A stretch of DNA of 48,184 nt, taken from contig NZ_BADA01000545.1 of NCBI RefSeq assembly GCF_000333395.1, positions 1-48,184 of the forward strand, read 5' to 3'. Below the pieces are notes generated by a model that was not told the origin of the DNA, ran no database searches, and saw only the letters and a program-made list of their open reading frames with translations. Position numbers and translations under genes: made by a program. This document shows, one piece after another, positions 36,059-43,262 of this stretch; the first letter of the stretch is position 1, and each line of letters opens with the position of its first letter. The stretch comes from Microbacterium sp. B19. GTDB taxonomy: Bacteria; Actinomycetota; Actinomycetes; Actinomycetales; Microbacteriaceae.

Positions 36059-36106
36059 GTGTTCGCGAACACGTGACACTCAGTACCACCATGAGCGATA
36101 CTGAGT
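36059..36106 (+). promoter_or_regulatory. Promoter with two palindromic operators for the acyl-CoA dehydrogenase gene
   Basis: GTGACA (36073-36078) and GATACT (36097-36102), 18 bases apart, form a good promoter. The ATG at 36109 follows the -10 by six bases, so the mRNA is probably leaderless. A perfect 14-bp palindrome GTGTTCGCGAACAC (36059-36072) abuts the -35. A second inverted repeat, ACTCAGTA (36078-36085) and TACTGAGT (36099-36106), overlaps both promoter boxes. The layout indicates repression, but no regulator is adjacent on that side except the TetR gene. Confidence 0.6.
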
Positions 36107-36108
36107 AC

Positions 36109-37350
36109 ATGAGCACCGACGCCCAGACCCGCGCGCTCCCCGGCGAGCGCATCGCCTCGTACGACCTCCTCGGCCGCCGCGACACCGACTACTACGCGGT
36201 GTTCGCCGACATCCCCGACGCCGACCGCGACGCGTGGGACCGCGCCAAGACCTTCGTCGACGAGGTCGGCACCCGCATGCAGGGCGAATGGGATGCCGCG
36301 ACCTACCCGGTCGAGCTGCTCCGGCGCATGGGCGAGCTCGAGCTGTTCACTGACGGCATCGAGCACCCCGAGCTCCCGGCATCCACTCCCCTCGCGGCGG
36401 GCCTGGTGAACATGGAGGTTTCGCGGGGCGATGGCTCGCTCGCGACGGCCCTCGCCGTGCAGGGCGGCCTGGCGCTCCGCACGCTCGCGCTCTTCGGCTC
36501 CCCCGAGCAGCAGGCGCGCTGGCTGAAGCCCCTCGCCGAGGGCACGGTGCTCGGCGCCTTCGCACTCACCGAGCCGGATCACGGCTCCGACTCCGTCTCA
36601 CTCGAGACCACCGCGACCCGCACCGACGACGGCTGGTCACTGTCGGGCACCAAGAAGTGGATCGGTAACGGCGCCTCCGGCGGCATCACGTTCGTCTGGG
36701 CGCGAGTGGATGCCGAGGGCGACGCCGACCACGATCAGGTCCGCTGCTTCCTCGTCGAGCAGGACAGCCCGGGATACACGGGCACCGTCATCACGGGCAA
36801 GGTGTCGCTGCGTGGCATCCATCAGGCCCACATCGCGCTCGACGATGTGCGTCTTCCCGCGGATGCCGTGCTCCCGGGCACCCACACCTTCAAGGACGCG
36901 TCGACCGTCCTGTTCGCCACGCGCTCGGGCGTCGCGTGGTCGGCGCTGGGCCACGCGACCGCCTGCTACGAGGCCGCGCGAACATATGCCACGGAGCGCA
37001 TACAGTTCGGCAAGCCCCTCGCGAAGTTCCAGATGGTGCAGGAACGCCTCACGCAGATGCTCGACGAGCTCACCGCGATGCAGCTCTTCTGCCGCCGTCT
37101 CGCCGATCTCGAGACCTCGGGCGGACTCCGCCCCACCCAGGCCTCGCTCGCGAAGTACCACAACACCCGCGCCGCCCGCCGGATCGCGGCGATCGCGCGC
37201 GACCTCCTCGGCGGCAACGGCATCCTGCTCGAGAACGGCGTCATGCAGCACATGGCCGACATCGAGGCGATCCACACGTACGAGGGCACGGAGAGCGTGC
37301 AGGCGCTCCTGCTCGGCCGCGACATCACCGGGATGAGCGCGTTCGTCTGA
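36109..37350 (+). CDS. Acyl-CoA dehydrogenase (glutaryl-CoA dehydrogenase-like)
   Basis: The product is 413 aa. FAD-binding motifs GAFALTEPDHGSDS and GTKKWIGNG are near residues 150-190, and the C-terminal RDLLGGNGI and YEGTESVQALLLGRDITG carry the catalytic glutamate in the position used by glutaryl-CoA dehydrogenase and relatives. It oxidises an acyl-CoA to the enoyl-CoA and passes electrons to ETF. The chain length and possible decarboxylation cannot be told from the sequence. ATG 36109 is preferred over ATG 36091 because of its distance from the -10 box. It stands alone and is strongly regulated by appearance. Confidence 0.88.
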   Translation: MSTDAQTRALPGERIASYDLLGRRDTDYYAVFADIPDADRDAWDRAKTFVDEVGTRMQGEWDAATYPVELLRRMGELELFTDGIEHPELPASTPLAAGLVNMEVSRGDGSLATALAVQGGLALRTLALFGSPEQQARWLKPLAEGTVLGAFALTEPDHGSDSVSLETTATRTDDGWSLSGTKKWIGNGASGGITFVWARVDAEGDADHDQVRCFLVEQDSPGYTGTVITGKVSLRGIHQAHIALDDVRLPADAVLPGTHTFKDASTVLFATRSGVAWSALGHATACYEAARTYATERIQFGKPLAKFQMVQERLTQMLDELTAMQLFCRRLADLETSGGLRPTQASLAKYHNTRAARRIAAIARDLLGGNGILLENGVMQHMADIEAIHTYEGTESVQALLLGRDITGMSAFV

Positions 37351-37440
37351 TCCCGGATGCCACGCCCCCGGCGCGTAACCACCGCCGGTGTCGTGCGCAA
37401 CCGCCGGACCCATGTCGGTGGCGTTCGCTACCTTCTGACC

Positions 37441-38619
37441 ATGGGCCTGTTCTCTCGCCATCCCGCCGCTCGTGACGTCGCGACCACCGTCGCCCAGACG
37501 GTGCAGGCGCCACCCCGCAGCCTCTGGGCCGACGGGTTCGGCCGTCTCGCCGTGCGCGCGGTGCAGATCATCGTCGTCGTGATCCTCGTGGCCGGGGTGA
37601 TCTGGGGCATCCGGCAGCTCACGTTGGTCATCATCCCGCTGGTCCTCGCGCTCATCTTCGCGTCGGCCTTCGGACCCGTCACGATGTGGCTGCGCCGCAA
37701 GGGCGTCCCCGCGGTGCTCGCGACCCTGCTGACGCTGCTCGCGGTCGTCGTCGTCCTCGGCCTCCTCGGGTGGCTCGTGGTCAGCGCCGTCATCGACCAG
37801 TGGCCCAAGCTCAGTTCGCAGGCGACGCAGGGCTTCCAGCAGGCCCAGGATTGGTACCACACGCTGCCGTTCGCGATCTCGCAGGAGCAGGTCGATCAGG
37901 CGGTCCAAGGCATCCAGGGCTTCGTCACGAGCTCCGACTTCGGCAACAGCGCCCTGGCCGGCGTCAATGCGATCGCCTCTTTCGCGACGGGCTTCGTGCT
38001 GCTGGTCGTCATCCTGTTCTTCTTCCTCAAGGACGGCCCGCGCATGTGGGAGTTCGTCCTCCGCCCCTTCCACGGCTCGGACTACGACCGCGCGCGCCGC
38101 ATCGGCGACAAGACGGTGACGGTCCTCGGCTCGTACATGCGCGGAACGGCCTCCGTCGCCGCGGTCGACGCGATCGGCATCGGCATCGGTCTGCTGATCC
38201 TTCAGGTGCCGCTCGCTCTGCCGCTCGCCGTGCTCGTGTTCCTTCTCGCGTTCATCCCCATCGTGGGGGCCGTCACGGCCGGCATCCTGGCGGCGCTCGT
38301 CGCGCTCGTGACCAACGGCTGGGTCGTCGCGCTCATCGTCGTGGGCATCGTGGTGCTCGTGAACCAGCTCGAGGGCAACTTCCTGCAGCCGGTGCTCATG
38401 GGCCGCTCGATGAAGCTGCACTCCTTCGTCGTGCTTGTCGTCCTCGCGGGCGGAACGGCGATCGGCGGCATCCTCGGCACCCTTCTTGCGGTTCCGCTCA
38501 CCGCCGTCGTCTGGGGGATCATCACGGTCTGGAACGGTCCCGACCAGCCCGCCGAGTGGGCGCGGCGGAAGAAGCGCCGGAACCCCGTGCCGCTCGCCGG
38601 CGACGAGAGCGAGGGCTGA
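37441..38619 (+). CDS. AI-2E family transporter (TqsA/PerM-like)
   Basis: The product is 392 aa with eight or so membrane segments. The pattern LTLVIIPLVLALIFASAFGP near residue 60, the LFFFLKDGPRMWEF segment near 195, FIPIVGAVTAGILAALVAL near 275 and QLEGNFLQPVLMGRSMKLH near 315 are hallmarks of the family. Members export autoinducer-2, ions or other solutes; the substrate is not predictable here. TACCTT (37429-37434) is six bases upstream of the ATG with no ribosome site, so it is probably leaderless. The ligase gene follows four bases after the stop. Confidence 0.88.
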   Translation: MGLFSRHPAARDVATTVAQTVQAPPRSLWADGFGRLAVRAVQIIVVVILVAGVIWGIRQLTLVIIPLVLALIFASAFGPVTMWLRRKGVPAVLATLLTLLAVVVVLGLLGWLVVSAVIDQWPKLSSQATQGFQQAQDWYHTLPFAISQEQVDQAVQGIQGFVTSSDFGNSALAGVNAIASFATGFVLLVVILFFFLKDGPRMWEFVLRPFHGSDYDRARRIGDKTVTVLGSYMRGTASVAAVDAIGIGIGLLILQVPLALPLAVLVFLLAFIPIVGAVTAGILAALVALVTNGWVVALIVVGIVVLVNQLEGNFLQPVLMGRSMKLHSFVVLVVLAGGTAIGGILGTLLAVPLTAVVWGIITVWNGPDQPAEWARRKKRRNPVPLAGDESEG

Positions 38620-38623
38620 TCCG

Positions 38624-39667
38624 ATGCCGTACGACATCCCCGCGCCGATGCTGGCGAAGGCCGTACCCGCCGTGCCCGAACCCGGCAAGGTCGAGGGCGG
38701 GCTGTCGTACGAGCCGAAGTGGGACGGGTTCCGCGCGCTCGTGTCCTGGGACGGCACCGACGTCGAGATCGGCAGCCGCGGCGCGAAGCCGCTGACGCGC
38801 TACTTCCCCGAACTGGTCGAGGCGTTCTCACGGCTCCTGCCCGAACCGTGCCTCATCGACGGCGAGGTGGTCGTGGCCCGCGGCGAGGCCGGGGCGCAGC
38901 GCCTCGACTGGGAGGCGCTGTCGCAGCGCATCCACCCCGCCGCGTCGCGCGTGAAGCTGCTCTCGGAGGAGACCCCGGCGATGTTCATCGCGTTCGACCT
39001 CCTCGCCCGCGGCGACCGCGACCTGCAGGAGGCTCCGTTCGCGGAACGCCGGGCGCAGCTCGTCGACCTCCTCGGATCCGTGCCGCACCCCGTGCACGTC
39101 ACCCGCACCACCGACGATCCCGACCTCGCGCGCCGCTGGCTCGCCGAGTTCGAGGGCGCCGGGCTCGACGGCGTCGTCGCGAAGCCGCTCGCGCAGCCCT
39201 ACGCGCCGAACAAGCGCACGATGTTCAAGATCAAGCACGCCCGGACGGCCGACGTCGTCGCGCTCGGATACCGGATCCACAAGTCGGGTCAGGGCGTCGG
39301 GTCGCTGCTCGTCGGGCTGTACGACGCGGCCGGCCGTCTGCACGGCGTGGGCGGCGTCTCCGCGTGGACCGACAAGCGCCGCCTCGAACTCATCGACGAA
39401 CTCGCGCCGCTCGTGGAGCGGGATGCCGAGGGGGAGGCGGTCGTCGGCGAGACCGATCGCTCGAGATTCTCGGCATCCAAGGATGTGTCGTTCGTCCGGC
39501 TCCGCCCCGAACGCGTGCTCGAGGTGCGCTACGACCAGCTCGAGGGCATGCGCTTCCGCCACACGGTGCAGTTCGAGCGCTGGCGCCCCGACCGCGACGC
39601 GACGTCGTGCACCTTCGAACAGCTCGAGACCGTCGGGGCGTACGACCTGGGCGACGTCCTGGACTGA
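38624..39667 (+). CDS. ligC: ATP-dependent DNA ligase (LigC-like)
   Basis: The product is 347 aa. The adenylation lysine is Lys32 in EPKWDGFRAL, followed by IGSRGAKPL, DGEVVV (motif III) near residue 85, GLDGVVAKPL (motif IV) near 185 and KIKHARTADVVALGYR (motif V) near 206. The C-terminal OB-fold domain completes the ligase. It has no polymerase or nuclease domain, unlike mycobacterial LigD. It seals DNA breaks and probably acts in backup end-joining or excision repair. It is separated from the AI-2E gene by four bases and converges on the LigD-polymerase gene, with ten bases between the two stops. Confidence 0.88.
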   Translation: MPYDIPAPMLAKAVPAVPEPGKVEGGLSYEPKWDGFRALVSWDGTDVEIGSRGAKPLTRYFPELVEAFSRLLPEPCLIDGEVVVARGEAGAQRLDWEALSQRIHPAASRVKLLSEETPAMFIAFDLLARGDRDLQEAPFAERRAQLVDLLGSVPHPVHVTRTTDDPDLARRWLAEFEGAGLDGVVAKPLAQPYAPNKRTMFKIKHARTADVVALGYRIHKSGQGVGSLLVGLYDAAGRLHGVGGVSAWTDKRRLELIDELAPLVERDAEGEAVVGETDRSRFSASKDVSFVRLRPERVLEVRYDQLEGMRFRHTVQFERWRPDRDATSCTFEQLETVGAYDLGDVLD

Positions 39668-39677
39668 CGCCGGAGCG

Positions 39678-40703
39678 CTACTCCGCCGGCATCCTCGCGC
39701 GCGAGGGTTGCACGCGCGGCGGCTCCCCCGGCATCTTGGGGAACTCCGGCGGGAACGGCAGCTCGCCGAGCCCGGCGTCGAGGTCGCGCTGCCACCATTC
39801 GAGCAGCGTGTCGATGCGGCCGGGTGCGGCGCCGAAGTCCGCCCACGGATCGCCGACGGATGCCAACCTCTCCGGCACCGAGCGGACGGTGAAGGCCGTG
39901 GGGTCGATGGCATCCAGTTCGTCCCACGTCACCGGCGTCGACACCGTCGCGGCCGGGAGCGCTCGCGGCGAATACGCCCCGGCCATCGTCCGGTCGCGGT
40001 TGGCCTGGTTGAAGTCGACGAAGATCCGCTCGCCGCGCTCCTCCTTCCACCAGTGGGTGGTGACGGCATCCGGCATCCGGCGCTCCAGTTCGCGCGCCGC
40101 CGCGATCACCGCGTGCCGCACATCGAGGAACTCGTGCGTCGGCTCGATGGGGCAGAAGACGTGCAGACCACGGTTGCCGCTCGTCTTCGCCCACGCCTCG
40201 AGACCGGCCTCGCGCAGCACCTTCCGCAATTCGTGCGCGGCGACGACCGCCTCGGCGAAGCCGGTGCCGGGCTGCGGGTCGAGGTCGATCCGCAGCTCGA
40301 CGGGATGGTCGGGGTTGCTCGCGAGCGACGCCCACGGGTGGAACACGATCGTGTTCATCTGGGCCGCCCAGACCGCCGACCCGATCTCGGTGAGGACGAG
40401 CTGGGGATGCCGCCGCCCGCTGTTGTACGTCACGGTGACGGCCTCGACGAACGACGGCGACCCCTTCGGCGGGTTCTTCGAGAAGAAGCTCTCGCCGCCC
40501 ACACCGTCCGGGAACCGTTCGAGAGAGACGGGGCGGTTGCCGTTGGCCGCGAGGAACGGCTCGGCGACGGCGATGAGGTACTCCGCGAGCTCGCGCTTCG
40601 TGATGCCCACCTCGGGCCACAGCACGCGGTCGGGGTTGGAGACGCCGATCTCGCGATCGCCCTCGGGCCCGGGAACGGTGAGCGTGATGCGCGGGGATGC
40701 CAT
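39678..40703 (-). CDS. LigD-type polymerase/primase domain protein (stand-alone PolDom)
   Basis: The product is 341 aa. It holds the archaeo-eukaryotic primase-like core of LigD: LWPEVGITKRELAEYLIAVA (28-47), catalytic Asp140 and Asp142 in RIDLDPQPG, KTSGNRGLHVF near 168, and VDFNQANRDRTMAGAYSPR near 224. The enzyme fills gaps with ribonucleotides during non-homologous end joining. TACCGT lies six bases before the ATG on the reverse strand, so it is probably leaderless. It sits tail to tail with LigC; the usual partner Ku is not in the window. Confidence 0.9.
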   Translation of the reverse strand: MASPRITLTVPGPEGDREIGVSNPDRVLWPEVGITKRELAEYLIAVAEPFLAANGNRPVSLERFPDGVGGESFFSKNPPKGSPSFVEAVTVTYNSGRRHPQLVLTEIGSAVWAAQMNTIVFHPWASLASNPDHPVELRIDLDPQPGTGFAEAVVAAHELRKVLREAGLEAWAKTSGNRGLHVFCPIEPTHEFLDVRHAVIAAARELERRMPDAVTTHWWKEERGERIFVDFNQANRDRTMAGAYSPRALPAATVSTPVTWDELDAIDPTAFTVRSVPERLASVGDPWADFGAAPGRIDTLLEWWQRDLDAGLGELPFPPEFPKMPGEPPRVQPSRARMPAE

Positions 40704-40772
40704 GCCCCGACGGTAACGGTCAGCGCGCGCCGTGTCTGCCCCGTTGCCCCGCCCCTGAGGTCTCGCCTTGCT

Positions 40773-40836
40773 GCGTGAGGTGCCAACATTTGTCGCCTCC
40801 GGGCGCGGCGAGGCGACAAATCTTGGCACCTCACGC
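40773..40836. repeat. Near-perfect 26-bp inverted repeat (intergenic palindrome)
   Basis: Arms 40773-40798 and 40811-40836 are complementary at 25 of 26 positions around a 12-base GC-rich loop. It lies in the divergent spacer between the LigD-polymerase gene and the DUF1684 gene. The stem is far longer than a usual operator, which suggests a mobile palindromic repeat or a structural element. Confidence 0.85.
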
Positions 40837-40896
40837 GCTGTTCAGGGCACTGTCCAGCCCTCCCCATGGCATACCGCGCCCGCCTACGCTCGATGC

Positions 40897-41523
40897 ATGA
40901 CCTCCCGTGCCGCCCGCACCGCCCTCGACGTCGCCGACTGGCGGCGCCGCGTCTTCGCGCTCTACGCCGCCATCCGCGAGGAGGACGACCCCGAAGACGC
41001 CCACGAACTGTGGCGCATCGAGCGCGACGCTCTCTTCGCCGATCACCCGGCGACTCCCCTGCTCCCGGAGCAGCGCGAAGGATTCACGGGCCTGCCGCTC
41101 GCCCCGTACGACGCCGCGTGGCGGTTCGAGGTGACGCTGCTCGACGCCGAGGAGGCCTCCTTCGTCGCGACGACCGGCACCGACGGCGACGTCGGCTTCG
41201 AGCGCATCGGCCGCGTCGAGCTGCCCGACACCGGGTCGCTTGACGTGTGGCGCCTCACGTCGTACGGGGGCGGGCTGTTCGTCCCCGTGCGGGACGCGTC
41301 GGCCGGACGACCGGGCGGCACCTATGGTGGGGGCCGGTACCTGCTCGACACGATCAAGGGCGCCGACCTCGGCACCGGCGCCGCACCCGACACCCTCGTG
41401 ATCGACTTCAACTTCGCGTACAACCCGTCGTGCGCGTACGACCCGGCCTGGGCGTGCCCGCTGGCTCCCGTCGGCAACGTGCTGCCCGTGACGGTGCCCG
41501 TCGGCGAGCTGTACGGGGTGTAG
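40897..41523 (+). CDS. DUF1684 domain-containing protein
   Basis: The product is 208 aa. The pattern ELWRIERDALFADHPATPLLPEQREGFTGLPLAPYDAAW near the N-terminus and TYGGGRYLLDTIKGADLG followed by DFNFAYNPSCAYDPAWACPLAP at the C-terminus is the DUF1684 signature. Its biochemical role is unknown; conserved Asp, Asn and Cys residues in the last block suggest an enzyme or binding site. TACGCT (40885-40890) is six bases upstream of the ATG, which fits a leaderless mRNA. Confidence 0.87.
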   Translation: MTSRAARTALDVADWRRRVFALYAAIREEDDPEDAHELWRIERDALFADHPATPLLPEQREGFTGLPLAPYDAAWRFEVTLLDAEEASFVATTGTDGDVGFERIGRVELPDTGSLDVWRLTSYGGGLFVPVRDASAGRPGGTYGGGRYLLDTIKGADLGTGAAPDTLVIDFNFAYNPSCAYDPAWACPLAPVGNVLPVTVPVGELYGV

Positions 41524-41544
41524 CCCGCCGGCGAGCCGGCCTGC

Positions 41545-41670
41545 GCGTGCCGGGCTCCGTGTGCCGAGCTCCGTGTGCCGGGCTGCGCGTGCCGGCCTTC
41601 GTGTGCCGGGCTCCGTGTGCCGGGCTCCGTGTGCCGGGCTCCGTGTGCCGGCCTCCGTGTGCCGGGCTCC
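41545..41670. repeat. 14-bp tandem repeat, nine units
   Basis: Nine head-to-tail units of consensus GTGTGCCGGGCTCC begin 21 bases after the DUF1684 stop. Four units match the consensus exactly and the others differ by one to three bases. The period is not a multiple of three, in line with non-coding DNA. The copy number is probably variable between strains. Confidence 0.85.
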
Positions 41671-41751
41671 GGAGAATCCCGCCGTCCGTCCCGCAGGGCC
41701 GGCCTACAGCCGCGCCACTCCGCCGACATATCCGGAGCGCGGCACGTGCCT

Positions 41752-41878
41752 CCGTGCCGAACTCCTGAGAAATCCGGCGCGGAGCGCGCGAAACCAGTCC
41801 CCGCGGCCCCGCGGGGGCAGAAACTCAGGAGTTTCGCCCGCAGCGCGGCCCCGCCGCAGGCCGGCCGCATCCACAGCG
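41752..41878. repeat. 127-bp direct repeat, copy 1
   Basis: It matches 41914-42040 with five substitutions. Each copy contains the inverted repeat AACTCCTGAG ... CTCAGGAGTT about 55 bases apart and ends in CCGGCCGCATCCACAGCG, so each can form a large hairpin. Confidence 0.85.
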
Positions 41879-41913
41879 AAGACGTCGGCCGCCGGCTGTT
41901 GCGGCCGACGCGA

Positions 41914-42040
41914 CCGTGCCGAACTCCTGAGAAATTCGGCGCCGAGCGCGCGAAACCAGTCTCCGCGGCCCCACGGGGGCAGAAACTCAGGAGTTTCGCC
42001 CGCAGCGCGGCCCCGCCCCAGGCCGGCCGCATCCACAGCG
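41914..42040. repeat. 127-bp direct repeat, copy 2
   Basis: It lies 162 bases after copy 1 in the same orientation. A third, partial unit with the right-hand 36 bases only is at 42047-42082. The tandem layout suggests slippage or unequal exchange. Confidence 0.85.
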
Positions 42041-42159
42041 GCACGCGCGCGGCCCCGCCGCAGCCCGGCCGCATCCACAGCGGCACGCGCGCGGCCCCGC
42101 CCCGCCGGAGCCCCGCCGCAGCGGCGCCGGAGCCCACCCGCGGCGCGGAGCGGGTCGGA

Positions 42160-43212
42160 CTACTCCGCCAGAGCCAGCAGCCCGCCGAGGTCGTCGCGGG
42201 TCAGCCGGATCCACGGACCGGCCGGGTCGACGAGCAGCCCGGTGAGACCGTCGTCGCCGGCGATCGCCTTGGCCAGCTGCTCCTTCTGCAGCGGCACGGC
42301 CTGGTCGCCGCGGCCGAGCGCGAGCAGCTCGAGCGGGTGCGAGAACACCTCGAGGAACCGTTCGCCGGTCGCCGTCCGCGACTCGGCGACGCCGACGGGC
42401 CCGCCGTCCTCGGGCTGAGCGACGGCGATCCACAGGGGCGCACCGGCAAGGATCGCTGCGGCGACGGTGGATGCCGTGGCCTCGGTGCGCGGCTCGCTGA
42501 GCGCCGTCTTGATGCGCAGCTCGGGATCGGCCTCGGACACCATCCGCTCCAGCAGCGCCGTGGGCAGAACGGCCCGGGCGTCGCCGGACGAGTGGTCGAG
42601 GACGACACCGGCGAAAGGTCCGCTGAGCGCGTGGTTGATCATCGCCATGACCGGCTGCCCCATCGCCGAGGTGTCGCGGTCACCGTCCGCTTCCACGGCC
42701 TGGCTGAGCGCCTGGCCGCTGCTGTACGCGAGGACGAGCTGCTCGTCGCCGCGGGTCGCGATCGCGAGCGGCAGGTCCTTGCCCTCGGCCACGAGCGCGC
42801 GGGCGTCGCCCTTCACGCGTAGGAAGACGTGGCCCTGCAGGAGCTGGCGCGCGACGTTGAGGAGCTGCGACGGTTCCGCCGAGCCGGTGATCTCGGCGAG
42901 GGCCATCGCGAGCAGAACGTTGTCCTGGACCCCGGGGATGGATTCGCGAGGTGCGGGCGCCTCCATCGGTCCGGGCTGCCGGGCCGACGGGCGGGCGGCG
43001 ACCGGCGGAGTGGAGTCGGTGACGGGAGCCGCATCGGCCGGGGCGCCGACGCCGCGGAAGGACGACGTCGAGATGGTGACCTGGGGCACCGGAGCCTCGG
43101 ACTCCGCCGGGGCGGGGTCGACGGGCTGCTCGCCCGGTTCGATCACACCCTCGGGGCGGTCGGCCGACACGTCATCGGAATCGGAATTCTTGCGGCGCGA
43201 GAAAAGTGCCAT
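42160..43212 (-). CDS. SseB family protein
   Basis: The product is 350 aa. The first 90 residues are a low-complexity, Pro/Ala-rich, probably disordered region after MALFSRRKNSDS. Residues about 95-225 match the SseB N-terminal domain (VFLRVKGDARALVAEGKDLPLAIATRGDEQLVLAYSS), and a second related fold follows (LWIAVAQPEDGGPVGVAES). The role of SseB is poorly defined; the name comes from enhanced serine sensitivity in E. coli. It lies 50 bases downstream of the pcrA-like gene on the same strand and may be co-transcribed with it. Confidence 0.82.
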   Translation of the reverse strand: MALFSRRKNSDSDDVSADRPEGVIEPGEQPVDPAPAESEAPVPQVTISTSSFRGVGAPADAAPVTDSTPPVAARPSARQPGPMEAPAPRESIPGVQDNVLLAMALAEITGSAEPSQLLNVARQLLQGHVFLRVKGDARALVAEGKDLPLAIATRGDEQLVLAYSSGQALSQAVEADGDRDTSAMGQPVMAMINHALSGPFAGVVLDHSSGDARAVLPTALLERMVSEADPELRIKTALSEPRTEATASTVAAAILAGAPLWIAVAQPEDGGPVGVAESRTATGERFLEVFSHPLELLALGRGDQAVPLQKEQLAKAIAGDDGLTGLLVDPAGPWIRLTRDDLGGLLALAE

Positions 43213-43262
43213 TGTTCGACCCTATCCGTGCGGCGTGTCCGCCCGGCGTGTCGCGGGTCGCC

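Larger units (their letters stand above)
41524..42159. other. Gene-free, repeat-rich intergenic region
   Basis: These 636 bp separate the DUF1684 gene from the end of the sseB-like gene. They hold nine 14-bp tandem units, two 127-bp direct repeats and a third partial unit. Open frames crossing it on both strands are made only of the repeats and have no start signals, so no gene is called. Confidence 0.75.

Noticed and set aside
39661..39690. Hairpin between the convergent ligase and polymerase genes as a bidirectional terminator
   Set aside because: Only a five-base stem (CGGAG/CTCCG) can be drawn, which is too weak to call.
41545..41670. Tandem 14-bp array considered as a CRISPR
   Set aside because: Units are contiguous with no spacers, and no cas gene is present.
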